Position numbers and translations under genes: made by a program. A stretch of DNA of 64,000 nucleotides from Chamaea fasciata (taxonomy: Eukaryota; Chordata; Aves; Passeriformes; Sylviidae): assembly GCA_029207755.1 (NCBI GenBank), contig JARCOQ010000003.1, positions 87,129,994 through 87,193,993 on the forward strand. The letters run 5' to 3'. Within the stretch, counting starts at the first letter, position 1, and every line of letters starts with the position of its first letter. The notes beneath the pieces were generated by a model. That model had not been told where the DNA came from, made no database searches, and saw only the letters and a program-made list of their open reading frames with translations. Positions 39,242 to 49,881 of the stretch are shown piece by piece.

Positions 39242-40354
39242 ATGATGCTCAACATGCTTACATGTGTCTTATACCTATCTCTCTATATTTTTCCACAACT
39301 GGGGCACTATCTGCCAGTCTTAATGCTCCTGCGTAGACCAGGGTATGGTACTAAAATTGCTTTCTTGGTCTATTATGTCCATTGCTTGATAAACTCCGAG
39401 GCAATGAACATCATTCAGAATATACACCCAGTTTTGTTTTCTTGTTCTGGTCTAGGATGCTACATCTGGGGCCTCAACAATCTCACCCAGCCCCTGTGGG
39501 GAGGGGTGAAGAATGATTTTTTCCAGCTTTTCAGGCATGACACAGCAGTTTTTGAAAATATGGAGTACCCTCTGGATGCCAAGGACAGCATGATGTTGTT
39601 GTTAGTCCTATTTGTCTTCTCTGCACGGCCCGCACCATGCTTAGAATCAAAACACTACATGGTGTGATACAGCGTGTTCTGAAGGAAGAGGAGGAGGGAA
39701 AAAGAAGCAGAGCAACAGTATCAGTGTCTACACAGAGTGTCACAGAGGCGAAAGGAACCAAAGGCAAGGCAACAGTGTCCTCATCTACACAGACCTTCAC
39801 AGAGGAGAAAGAAGCCAAAAGTGAGGCAACAGTGTCCACATCTATGCAGACTGTCACAGAGGAGAAAGGGACCAAAGGTGCCATCAGCCTCTCTACACAA
39901 ACCGTCACCGAATAGGAAAAGCCTAAACCAGTAGCAGTTGCCTCTGTTCAGAAAAAGAAATCAAGGACCAAATCAGTCCGCATAGTGACTGATGAAGGAA
40001 GAAATTTACCATATCCCATCAGAGCCGACGAGAGTCTCTGCCATTAGGAGCAGGCGCTCCCCAGCCAGGGAGAGAGGATACACACCACGAGGTAACCTCT
40101 GGTCTTTTCTTCGGGAGCATGGAGAAGACATGAGGAAGTGGGATGGAAAACCCACCTCCTCCTTTGCAGCCCGGGTACGTGAACTAAAAAGAGAAACACC
40201 TACCACAAAGAGCCCATCTAGAATCAATATTGCTCCGGTCTCTCGTGCACAGAACTCCAGACGGTACAGGAATGATGATATGACTGATCCTCTTGAAGGA
40301 ACCTCAGAAACATATTTACAAGAAGAGAGCAATGTATTCCATGACCAGGAATAG
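39242..40354 (+). pseudogene. Provirus leader/gag-position region, broken
   Basis: Three overlapping open stretches lie where gag should be. 39242-39667 reads 141 codons with hydrophobic segments near its start and no family that I recognise. 39637-39915, in another frame, contains three and a half copies of a 57-base (19-codon) tandem repeat from 39715, rich in Ser, Thr, Glu and Lys. That frame meets a stop at 39913 and stays readable beyond it to about 40045. The frame used by pol opens near 39992 and reads a basic, Arg-rich stretch up to a stop at 40352. No major-homology region or zinc knuckle is visible. The region is too short for a normal gag, so it may be an internal deletion or a fast-changing replacement. 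Confidence 0.6.
39715..39912 (+). repeat. 57-bp tandem repeats in the provirus leader
   Basis: Units start at 39715, 39772 and 39829, with a partial unit at 39886. Each begins with an ACAGT-type word except the last. The unit is 19 codons, so the reading frame is kept, and the copies differ mostly by point changes. Confidence 0.9.
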
Positions 40355-43300
40355 GGGGGCCCTGCATCTAGCCAGGTAGAGGAAAGGGACAATCAGATCT
40401 ACTGGACTGTGTGGATCCGATGGCCTGGAACATCTGACCCACAAAGATATACGGCTCTGGTTGATACCGGTGCTCAGTGTACTCTGATGCCATCAAGGTA
40501 TATGGGTGCAGAACCCATTTCCATTTCTGGGGTGACAGGAGGATCCCAGGAGCTGACTGTAATGGAAGCTGAAGTAAGTCTAACAGGGAACGAATGGCAG
40601 AAACACCCCATTGTGACTGGTCCAGAGGCCCCATGCATTTTGGGCATAGACTATCTCAGAAATGGGTATTTCAAAGACCCTAAAGGATACCTCTGGGTTT
40701 TTGGCATAGCTGCTCTAGAGACAGAAGGCATCAGACAACTGAGTACCTTGCCTGGACTCTCAGACGACCCCTCTGCTGTGGGACTACTGAAAGTTGAAGA
40801 ACAACAGGTGCCGATCGCAAGAGCAACAGTGCACCATCGGCAATATCGCTCCGACAGAGACTCTGTGGTCCCCATCTGTAAGATGATTCGTGAGCTGGAG
40901 AGCCAAGGGGTGGTAAGCAAGGCTCGTTCACCCTTTAAGAGCTCTATATGGCCCGTGCGTAAGTCCAGTGGAGAATGGAGGCTGACAGTGGATTACCGTG
41001 GCCTGAATGAAGTCACACCAGCACTGAGCGCTGCCATACCAGACATGTTGGAGCTTCAGTACAAGCTGAAATCCAAGGCAGCAAAATAGTATGCGACCAT
41101 TGATATTACAAATGCCTTTTTCTCCATTCCTCTGGCAGCAGAATGCAGGCCTCAGTTTGCCTTCACCTGGAGGGGCGTGCAGTACACCTGGAACCAACTG
41201 CCCCAGGGGTGGAAGCACAGTCCCACCATTTGCCATGGACTGATCCAGGCTGCACTGGAAAAGGGTGAGGCTCCAGAACACCTGCAATACATTGACGACA
41301 TTATCATGTGGGGAAACACCGCAACAGAAGTCTTTGAGAAGGGAGAGAAGATCATTCAAATTCTCCTGAAGGCCGGCTTCGCCATCAAGAGGAGCAAAGT
41401 CAAGGGACCTGCTCGAGAGATCCAGTTTCTGGGAGTGAAGTGGCAAGATGGACAGCGTCAGATTCCCACCAAAGTCATCAATAAGATCACAGCAATGTCT
41501 CCACTGACCAACAAGAAGGAAACACAAGCTTTCCTAGGTGCCATAGGCCTCTGGAGGATGCACATTCCCGAGTATAGCCAAATCGTGAGCCCTCTCTACC
41601 TGGTTACCCACAAGAAGAATGATTTTCACTGGGGCCCAGAACAGCAGCAAGCTTTCGCCCAGATCAAGCAGGAAATCACTCATGCGGTAGCCCTTGGCCC
41701 AGTCAGGATGGGATCAGAGGTGAACAATGTGCTTTACTCTGCAGCCGGGAGCCATGGTCTGTCATGGAGCCTTTGGCAGAAGGTGCCGGGTGAGACTCGG
41801 GGACGACCACTGGGATTCTGGAGCCGAAGCTACAGAGGATCCGAAGCCAACTACACTCCCACAGAGAAGGAAATCTTAGCCGCCTATGAAGGAGTCCAAG
41901 CCGCCTCAGAGGTGATTGGTACTGAAGCACAGCTGCTTCTGGCACCTCGACTACCGGTGCTGAAGTGGATGTTCAAGGAAAAGGTTCCTACCACACATCA
42001 CGCCACCAACACCACGTGGAGCAAATGGATCGCCCTGATCACACAGCGGGCCCGTATTGGAAACCTGAATTGCCCTGGGACTCTGGAAATTATAACAAAC
42101 TGGCCTGAATATGAGACCTTTGGATTATCCTCTGAAGAAGAGGAGGAGCAAGTGACACGGGCCGAGGAAGCCCCACCGTACAACGAGCTACCGGAGAGTG
42201 AGAGATGATATGCCCTTTTCACCGACGGTTCCTGCCGAATTGTAGGTACTAACCGGAAATGGAAAGCTGCTGTATGGAGCCCCACACGACGAGTTGCACA
42301 AGCTACTGAAAGAGATGGTGGATCGAGTCAGGTCGCAGTGCTTAAAGCTTTCCAGCTGACTTTGGATATTGCTGAACAAGAGAAGTGGCCGAGGCTCTAT
42401 CTCTACACTGACTCGGGGATGGTAGCTAATGCTCTGTGGGGATGGCTGGACTGCTGGAGAAAGGCCAACTGGCAGCGTAGAGGGAAACCCATCGGGGCTG
42501 CTGATATTTGGCAGGACATAGCCACCTGAGTAGAAAAGCTGGCCGTGAAGGTTCGACATGTGGATGCGCACGTACCCAAGAGTCGGGCTAATGAGGAACA
42601 TCATAACAACGAGCAGGTGGATCAAGCTGCCAAGGTGAAAGTATCTCAGGTTGATCTAGACTGGCAACACAAAGGAGAATTATTCCTAGCTCGTTGAGCT
42701 CATGATGCCTCTGGTCATCAAGGGAGAGATGCAACATATCGATGGGCTCGTGACCGAGGGGTGGACATTACTATGGACAGCATCTCCCAGGCTATCCATG
42801 ACTGCGAGACCTGTGCTGCAATCAAACAGGCCAAGCGAGTGAAGCCTCTGTGGTATGGCAGACGATGGTCAAAGTATAGGTATGGGGAAGCCTGGCAAAT
42901 TGACTACATCACCCTTCCCCAAACCCGCCAAGGCAAGCGCTACGTGCTCACCATGGTGGAAGCAACCACTGGATGGCTGGAGACCTACCCTGTGCCTCAT
43001 GCTACTGCCCAGAACACCATCTTGGGCCTGGAAAAGCAGGTCCTGTGGAGACATGGCACCCCTGAGAGAATTGAGTCAGACAACGGGACTCATTTCAAGA
43101 ATGGCCTCATAAGCACTTGGGCCAGAGAACACGGAATCGAATGGATATAAAATATCCCATATCATGCACCAGCTGCCGGGAAGGTGGAACGCTGCAATGG
43201 ACTGCTTAAAACTACCCTTAAGGCACTTGGCGGAGGGACCTTCAAAAATTGGGAACTGAACTTAGCAAAGGCCACCTGGATGGTCAATACCCGAGGGTCC

Positions 43301-43549
43301 ATCAATCGAGCTGGTCCTGCCCAGTCCGAATCCTTGCACACAGTGGATGCAGATAGGGTCCCTGTGGTACACATGAGAGGTATGTTAGGAAAGACTGTTT
43401 GGATTAATCCCACCTCAGGCAAGGGCAAACTCATCTGTGGGGTTGTCTTTGCTCAAGGACCAGGTTACACTTGGTGGGTGATGCAAAAGGATGGGGAAAC
43501 CCACTGGGTACCACAAGGAGACCTTATTTTAAGTGAGGACTGTGTGTAG
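40355..43549 (+). pseudogene. ERV-L-like pol pseudogene: protease, RT, RNase H, integrase
   Basis: One reading frame runs from about 40355 to 43549, broken by in-frame stops at 41087 (TAG), 42206 (TGA), 42527 (TGA), 42695 (TGA) and 43148 (TAA). A further TAG at 40352 separates it from the leader. I find no frameshift. The protease active site DTGA is at 40463-40474. Reverse transcriptase has LPQGWKHSP and the catalytic YIDD box at 41288-41299. RNase H starts with FTDGS (Asp at 42224). Integrase shows zinc-finger His and Cys residues (His near 42701, CETC at 42803-42814) and a full D,D-35-E triad at 42902, 43079 and 43187. The catalytic residues are still present although the frame is interrupted. 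It would be expressed only in pieces, if at all. Confidence 0.92.
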
Positions 43550-43558
43550 GTTTTCATT

Positions 43559-43585
43559 GTGTATATATGTGTGTGTGTGTGTGTA
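43559..43585. repeat. Short (TG)n tract before the 3' LTR
   Basis: TGTATATATGTGTGTG-type run just after the end of pol inside the provirus. Confidence 0.9.
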
Positions 43586-43627
43586 GTTTAAGGAAGGTAT
43601 TGATTTGGGATGATGTGGATGGTAATA

Positions 43628-43644
43628 GAATAAGGGGTGGATAA
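43628..43644 (+). promoter_or_regulatory. Polypurine tract of the provirus
   Basis: The purine-rich run GAATAAGGGGTGGATAA lies directly before the TG of the 3' LTR, where plus-strand priming occurs. It is interrupted by T residues, so it is a weak or decayed tract. Confidence 0.6.
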
Positions 43645-44166
43645 TGTCCTGGGTTGAAGTATATTCTATCACCATCTTCATGAACTGTTGAAACCAGGTG
43701 AGGCAGTGCTCCCTGCCTCCTCCACTCTGGCTGATCTTCTGTTAATGGGCCCATCAGCACCTTTGCCACACAACGCACAGATAACCCCCTCCTGGACTAT
43801 CTCCTGTTCATGGGCCCATCAGGCCTTATCACATGACTCACCATCCCATTGTGAAATTCTCCACCCAGAGGGAGGAACCAAGCATTTCAGCCTGGATATA
43901 AGCTGAGACTCTGAACACCAGAGGGGTGCTTACCCACTGGATTCCCAGAGGACCCGAGCTACCAGACCTTTTCACAGGATCACTGCTTCAGGAAGACCAC
44001 CTCATCTGGACTGCTTCCATCACTCCGCTCAGGTGGTAGTCTGACTCTGTCAGTGGTCTTTTGTATTATTGCATCTATTTTATTTTACTTTCTTTCCTTT
44101 TTTTTTCCTATTAAGTTGTATTTCTGACTTGGAGCCTCTCATTTGTTTTGCTTTCAAACCACTACA
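43645..44166 (+). repeat. 3' LTR of the provirus (522 bp)
   Basis: Same length as the 5' copy with about 20 substitutions and no indels seen. TATAAG is at 43897, the same offset as in the 5' LTR. It ends AACCACTACA, followed by the AACCC duplication. Confidence 0.95.
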
Positions 44167-46079
44167 AACCCTTACCTTGTTTATTGAATTTCAAGTGGCT
44201 ATATCTCCTGAAGATCCATTTCTTAGGTTTTTAGTAGCTGTCTCAAGCCTGCAGTCATATATCTGAATATTGTTAAGCAATTTAGTAGGAACTCATCTCA
44301 GGCAAAATCCTCTTTCACTCTAACAGAAGTATCTTGTCATTTAGACTTGTGATTTCTGAGGATGAAACAAAAGTAAATGTATATATATTGAATACGCTCC
44401 TTTGTCAAAGATTTGAAAAATCAATTACCTTTGAGACTATTCCCCATGTCAATTTCTTTCTTTTTGAGCAATTATATTCTTGCCTCCACACTTCTACAGA
44501 TTAGGAAAAGAAGATCTATAATCTTTAACAATACTTATCTGTGAAACTATGGAGACAAATGAATCACAGATTTCAGTTTTTCACATCCATCAAACTGATT
44601 TTGAAAAGAATTTTGTTAAGGCAATAAGAATTCCTACGAATTTATAATGGAACCTACGATTCCAAAGGTTCAAGCTGTTCAAGGAAATTAAGAGATTTAA
44701 ACAACTGTACATTCCCATCTGAAAATTTGAAAGTAATGAAAGTTTTTCAATATTTTTAAGTTCAAGGTTTGCAGCTCTGTATAATATGCTACTGCTGCGA
44801 GGTGGATTTGCCCATAGCTGTATACTGTTTATTTACAGGTGATGTACAAAGTTGTAAGTGGCTTGGCACATGTTTATACAAGCTTTTTTTATCTTCTCAA
44901 ACAGTTTTGACTTCAAACAAGAGAAAAGAACAAGCCACACATTATACAATTTGTTATGGAGGATAGTGTTTGAGTATTTTCATGAAACTACATGATGTTT
45001 CAGCCCATACCTATCTTTCACCATCACTCAGCTGGCTGTGGCAACAGTGAGGAGAGAGGAGAAAATCAATCACCTGTCATCTGTTCTAAAAGTATATTAT
45101 CAGAGAAATAAGAGAATACCAACTTTCTCGTGGCTAATTTATTTAAGACTTTTTTTTCCTGGGTTCACATATGTAACTGTACTGCTCGCTGTCAATATAT
45201 AAATTATTGTATCTTTAATTTATCCTAGTGTCAGAGGAATTCTTGAAAATATTACTGCCAAAAGGATGGATAATAGCAATTACCATCAACAACAATAATA
45301 ACAAAAACCTCTGAGTATTTTTAGAATTCTTAAAGTTTTACATTTATAATAACCATGATTGCTGAATATTGAGGTATATAGTACAGGCATGTTACAGACG
45401 CTTTTTAAAAGTGTTTTATGGAACTTTCAATTGCAGGTCAATTGTTTACCAATGGCACCAGGAATGTCCTTTGTCTTTCAATGGGTTATCATTATAACAT
45501 GGTAGTGAAACCATTGAAAGGAAGACTAGGTGGGATACAATTAAATTGAACAAGGAAGAGCTGGAGTTCTTCTGTCATTAGCTTTGGTTTGGTGAAAGAT
45601 TTTATTCTTTTCATATGTATAAACAACATAGGATGCTGGAAATGAGGTTCAGTTCCTTAAACTAAAATTCATTAGCTGTCACATTGGTCTATTACATAAT
45701 CTTTACTCATTTGTTCCTGCTTTTTAATCTTCCATATTTTTCATTTTATTGAAGTAAAACAAGCAAGAATTCATAATATTGAAAGACAAAGGTGAACTGG
45801 TCCTACTGATGATGCTTTTACTTTCTGGGAATTTCAGGGTATTCAATCAAGCTGATAACTATTTTTTTTCACACTAATGTTTCCAGAATCAACCATCTGC
45901 CATTAAAACATGGTTTCTGCATTTATCTTCCTGAGAATTTGAATAAACTTTGAGTAGCTGATCTTTCATCAATGGGACTTCAGTATTTTCAGCAAACCTC
46001 TCTTCTTGGGTCTGACTGAGGGAAAAACTACTTGTGTTGAAATTGGCAACAGAAATACTCAGCATAAAAGTTTTTATCT

Positions 46080-46320
46080 AGGTAGGAACTGGTCGGCTCC
46101 CCCCATTGGGTGGTGCATCTCACACTAGGATGATGGAATGTGTCATATCATTGGTGAGCCTTAATGGCCCATTAACAGAAGATACCCCCGTGGAGGTTGG
46201 AAAGAGATAAGTAACAATGCACCACCTGGTTTTAACAGCTGGCCCATTGCCAGAAGGCACTCACCCCCTCCCTCCTTGAGTGACAAAAGATAAAGAAAAA
46301 TATCTCCCCAACTGCTTACA
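46080..46320 (-). mobile_element. Diverged LTR fragment related to the provirus LTR
   Basis: The minus strand reads CTTCTGTTAATGGGCC, then a segment with GTGTGAGATGCACCACCCA, both recognisable in the 522-bp LTR, and upstream a TTAAAACCAGGTGGTGCATTG stretch like its start. It is far more diverged than the two LTRs are from each other, so it is an older relative or another subfamily. Confidence 0.65.
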
Positions 46321-46448
46321 ACAGATGAAATAGAATACGTATGTTTTGGTTACATAACTCAAGACAAGTGCTTAATATTTTCCCCATCCAAGAGCTGCAA
46401 TCAAGTCCCCTTTTAATCTTATTTAGCAAATAGAATGAGTGTGACATC

Positions 46449-46503
46449 GGTTTATAGATTTTCATTCTATAATTCGGGAATTATAGAATGGAAATCTCAA
46501 ACC
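46449..46503. repeat. Near-perfect 55-base palindrome
   Basis: The left arm (46449-46475) and right arm (46478-46503) are inverted copies with a 2-base spacer. The inner 19 bases of each arm pair with one mismatch, and the outer part pairs with a one-base bulge and few mismatches. No repeat family is recognised. Confidence 0.85.
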
Positions 46504-49500
46504 ACTAATTCTCCAGAATTCTGTTTATTGACTTGATTTGTCAAACTCATCAGGTATGGAGGTTCAGGTAAAAGAATGTTGCTCTTGATTTTCACATAAG
46601 ATGCTGAATATAGGGAATTATAAAGTAGAGGCATATCACAGACATAATTATTGTCAATGATTAGGAAAAAATTCCAGCTCAAGACCGAATTCTTCCTAAA
46701 AGACATTGGTAGATGTGACTTGCGTTTTAGACCATGAGTCAATATCTTCATTTAAATTTAATACCCATTCACATAATTAGGTAATTGGCCACAAATTTCT
46801 ACTAAATGCACTGTTTTTTCCCAAATGAACAAAGATAATTTTTTTTTGCCCCCTTTGAAAGGAAATGCCAAGGAGAAAAGAATAATAATTTTAGTAAGTT
46901 AAATACCTTTATTTATTTTTTTTCCCAGCCTCGAAACTTGCAGTTTTCCTTGATATATTTCTCATGGTGTGATTGACAATATTTCCTTATCCACTCTCAG
47001 AGGTTTTTTTATTTCTCTTCTAACTACTTCAGTCTTCTCTTAAAAGAATGTTGCACTATGACCTTTTTTTTTTTTTTTTTTGGCAGAACAATATCGTTTT
47101 CCTAGCTTCATTACAGATGAGCATACCAAAGGCATCTTTCATCTAGTTTTCCCCACTGGCCTTGATTTTTCTGTCCTATTTTGTTCATTTAGTCTTTCCT
47201 TGTTCTAATAATCCCATTGAGAGCCATTTTTTAACAAAAGGCTAAGAAATGCTTGGTAATGGTGGCACAAAAAACCATGGAAGAGTGAATGGATTCAGGG
47301 GTAGAAACAATGGCAGGAAAAACTCATTATTCCATTCAGATAGAGAGACTTCACTTTCTGGCTTTTCTTAGGGTGGAGCAAATGTGGTCACTGTTTTGCT
47401 CATTTTCCTTCTTCTGATTATTAATGTGGATGGGACAGGAGCACCCATTCTTGTCAAATGTGACTAATAATGGAGAAAAAATAGGGTGAGCCTTGATATA
47501 TAGCCTCATCTATGAGTACTGGTGGGGTACAATATTGCACTGAAGTAGAACAGGACAGCTAGATAGTAAATTGAATAATAAGAAAGAATTGACCAATCCC
47601 CTTCACTCCATGTTGCAAATACTCTCTTATATATGCACAAATACCAATTAATGGCCTTTTTCTGAGGAATGGCCTCCTTAGATTTTCTTATTAGCATCTA
47701 AGCCCTAACATCTGGAACTTGCAATGTACTGTAATTTGGTTACTATGGTGATGAGGGATAGCAAAAATTTTTTTAAAGATTCTTTGAATGTCCTCTGATG
47801 CTAAAGAAAAATGAATAATCTGTCATAAAAGATAGATCCAATTCATTTTACCTAATTGGAATAACTATTTCTACAGAACTGAAGGAAAAAAGGGAAATGT
47901 TTTGACCCTGTAACATCAGCTGTTCTGGTATATAATAGAGACTGAGTGTGATATTTCAATATCCTGGTAAATGTTTTTCCACATACCTTCAGTTGCATTA
48001 GATAGCTAGTCTATTAATAATTAAATTATTGGAGGTTCACATACTTATCTATTAAGTGTTTTATAACTAATTATTTATGTTCATTCTGCAGTTTACAATT
48101 CGATTTAAAAGTATTTTGTTTACCATTTCAAAATGATGCATCTTATGGTAAAATATAATTTATTCTTTTATGAATGTCTATTTTTAAAGTCAGTGGATTC
48201 AAATTACTAATAAAATGTTGAATCAATATGTATTATTACTTCGAAAGAGATTTATTAAAAAGCTGTATTATTGCTACAGCATATTGCTAAAAAATTCTTC
48301 TGATGTAATTTTAAGTATGTATTAGAAAGGTGGTTTGAATCAGAGCACAAATTAAAAAGTTTGTAAAAAGCATATTTGAAACATAGTTTTCCAGAAGTAA
48401 ATGGAAATAAATTCTTGCGTGCTGTAATTCTTCTTTATTTTTGATGTCACAGGCTTAAAAAGAGTTAATTGTCAAAAATACTTAGGCAGTTCATAAATTT
48501 TAAGGCATGCAGACAGATCACTTAAGTCCTGCCAAGGCTTACAAGAATTTAGGAGAAAATGGGAAGCTACTCGACATAGTGTGAGAAACCTCTGTATTCA
48601 ACAAGTACCCACATAAGTGGCTGAGAAATGTTGCACAGACCACCAGAAGCAAGGACTGAATTTCACAGACAGCAAAGGGAGGATTTTGTGAGAGATGGGG
48701 AAATTCCAAATAATAAAAGAGGGTGACTTGGGGAAACTTCACAGATTGTTTTCTTGCAAGGCCAACAGAGCCTGAGTAACAGTCTCTTCTTTACTTCTTC
48801 TGTGTTAACACCTCTCCTAGTGGCGAGTGATAGATTTTTGAACTGCACTAGCCAGAAATCAGAATAACATCCAGATCTGGAACGACTAAAGTTCTGAGAC
48901 AGCAAGTCAGCAAGAGGCTCGGTATCTGGATATGGAAATCAGACAGACTTAAAATCTATGCTGATTCTTGAGGGATACACTAATGACAGTTTATATTTTA
49001 AAAAAGAAGGAGTGTGTATGCTCATTGTTGAACTTCAATACAAGCTGGCCAGAGACAAGGAAAAAGTTTGAGCCATCATTGCTGCGTATGCTCACGTGAC
49101 TGCTGTTTGTATTTATCTAAGGGAAAACACACTGTTCTTCATGTTGATTCACATGGGCAGCCGGTTTGTGGTATATGCATGTGTGTGGTTGTGTGTTTGC
49201 TTACTGAAAGCACATTCAGGTTCAGTACTAGCAGGATCTATAAACAGGAATGAGAAGGACCCTCCTGGTCTGGGAATACATTGGATTCAGCTTCCATTGA
49301 TAATAGTTGTTGTGAGATGTTCAGTGACTGTTCAACGTGTCACAGGGCCATGGCTCCAGTCACATTCTTCCTTTGCTACAGATCAGATTAGTGGCTCCCA
49401 GATTCCTATCATCTTAATTCACCAAAAGGAACAAAGCATAGGGAAATATGTAAAGTTGTTCGCTTTTAAATGGTGATAGCTCAAAGATGTTCCAGGCAGT

Positions 49501-49576
49501 AATTGGAGCTTCACAGTGTAAAAAAAGTTAAAGAAACACAATTAATAAAAACCTCTCAATCCTTCAACAAAATAGA

Positions 49577-49602
49577 AAAAAAAAAAAAAAAGAAAAAAAA
49601 GG
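49577..49602. repeat. A-rich tract
   Basis: A long A run broken by single G residues, about 85 bases before coding exon 3. Confidence 0.9.
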
Positions 49603-49687
49603 AAACACAACATAGTAATAAAGTAATGTCAAAGAGCATGTCAAGCATCATTCCAGCACTGTAATTTTTACTGTTTGTTTGTTTTAG

Positions 49688-49881
49688 GTCCATTTTGTGA
49701 GGAACCTGTTGATCCTTGTGCCTCTCAGCCATGCCTGAATGGAGGTATATGCCAGTATAACCAGTCTGGATATGTTTGCAGTTGCCCTTCTGGTTTTCTT
49801 GGTCACAACTGTGAAATTGACATCAATGAATGCTCTTCAAAGCCATGTCAGAACAGTGGCACATGTATCGATTTGCCAAAT
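49688..49881 (+). CDS. EYS: EYS coding exon 3: EGF4 and start of calcium-binding EGF5
   Basis: A 194-base exon, entering in phase 1 and leaving in phase 0. It completes EGF3 (GPFC) and encodes a full EGF4 with six cysteines. It then starts EGF5 with DINEC, the calcium-binding EGF signature. CASQPC (EGF4) and CSSKPC (EGF5) fit the C-x-S-x-P-C consensus for O-glucosylation by POGLUT1/Rumi, and CQNSGTC fits the O-fucose consensus. The acceptor is TTGTTTTAG and the donor is GTAAGT at 49882. The length equals the human exon I recall as c.863-1056. From memory the human EGF at this place lacks a regular cysteine pattern, so the bird copy looks less decayed. Confidence 0.93.

Larger units (their letters stand above)
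38639..44166 (+). mobile_element. Full-length ERV-L-like provirus, decayed
   Basis: This is a complete LTR-internal-LTR element of 5528 bp in the same orientation as EYS. Both LTRs are 522 bp and begin TGTCCTGG. The target duplication AACCC is perfect (38634-38638 and 44167-44171). The internal part (39161-43644) holds a primer binding site, a leader region with tandem repeats, and a pol frame ordered protease, reverse transcriptase, RNase H, integrase. I recognise no capsid-type gag, no dUTPase and no envelope gene. Absence of env is usual for ERV-L. The pol reading looks like the avian ERV-L group. The LTRs differ at about 20 positions by eye (near 4%), so the insertion is moderately young compared with the other elements here. 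It cannot make its own proteins because of multiple stop codons. Confidence 0.93.

Noticed and set aside
43645..43700. An envelope or dUTPase gene after integrase
   Set aside because: Only about 95 bases separate the end of pol from the 3' LTR, too few for either gene.
48540..48900. Text resembling an LTR (GTTAACACCTCTCCTAGTGGCG)
   Set aside because: No ends, target duplication or second copy in the window could be found.
49096..49476. A 126-codon frame just before EYS coding exon 3
   Set aside because: It has no cysteine spacing of EGF type and no splice logic linking it to the exon. The true acceptor lies at 49687.
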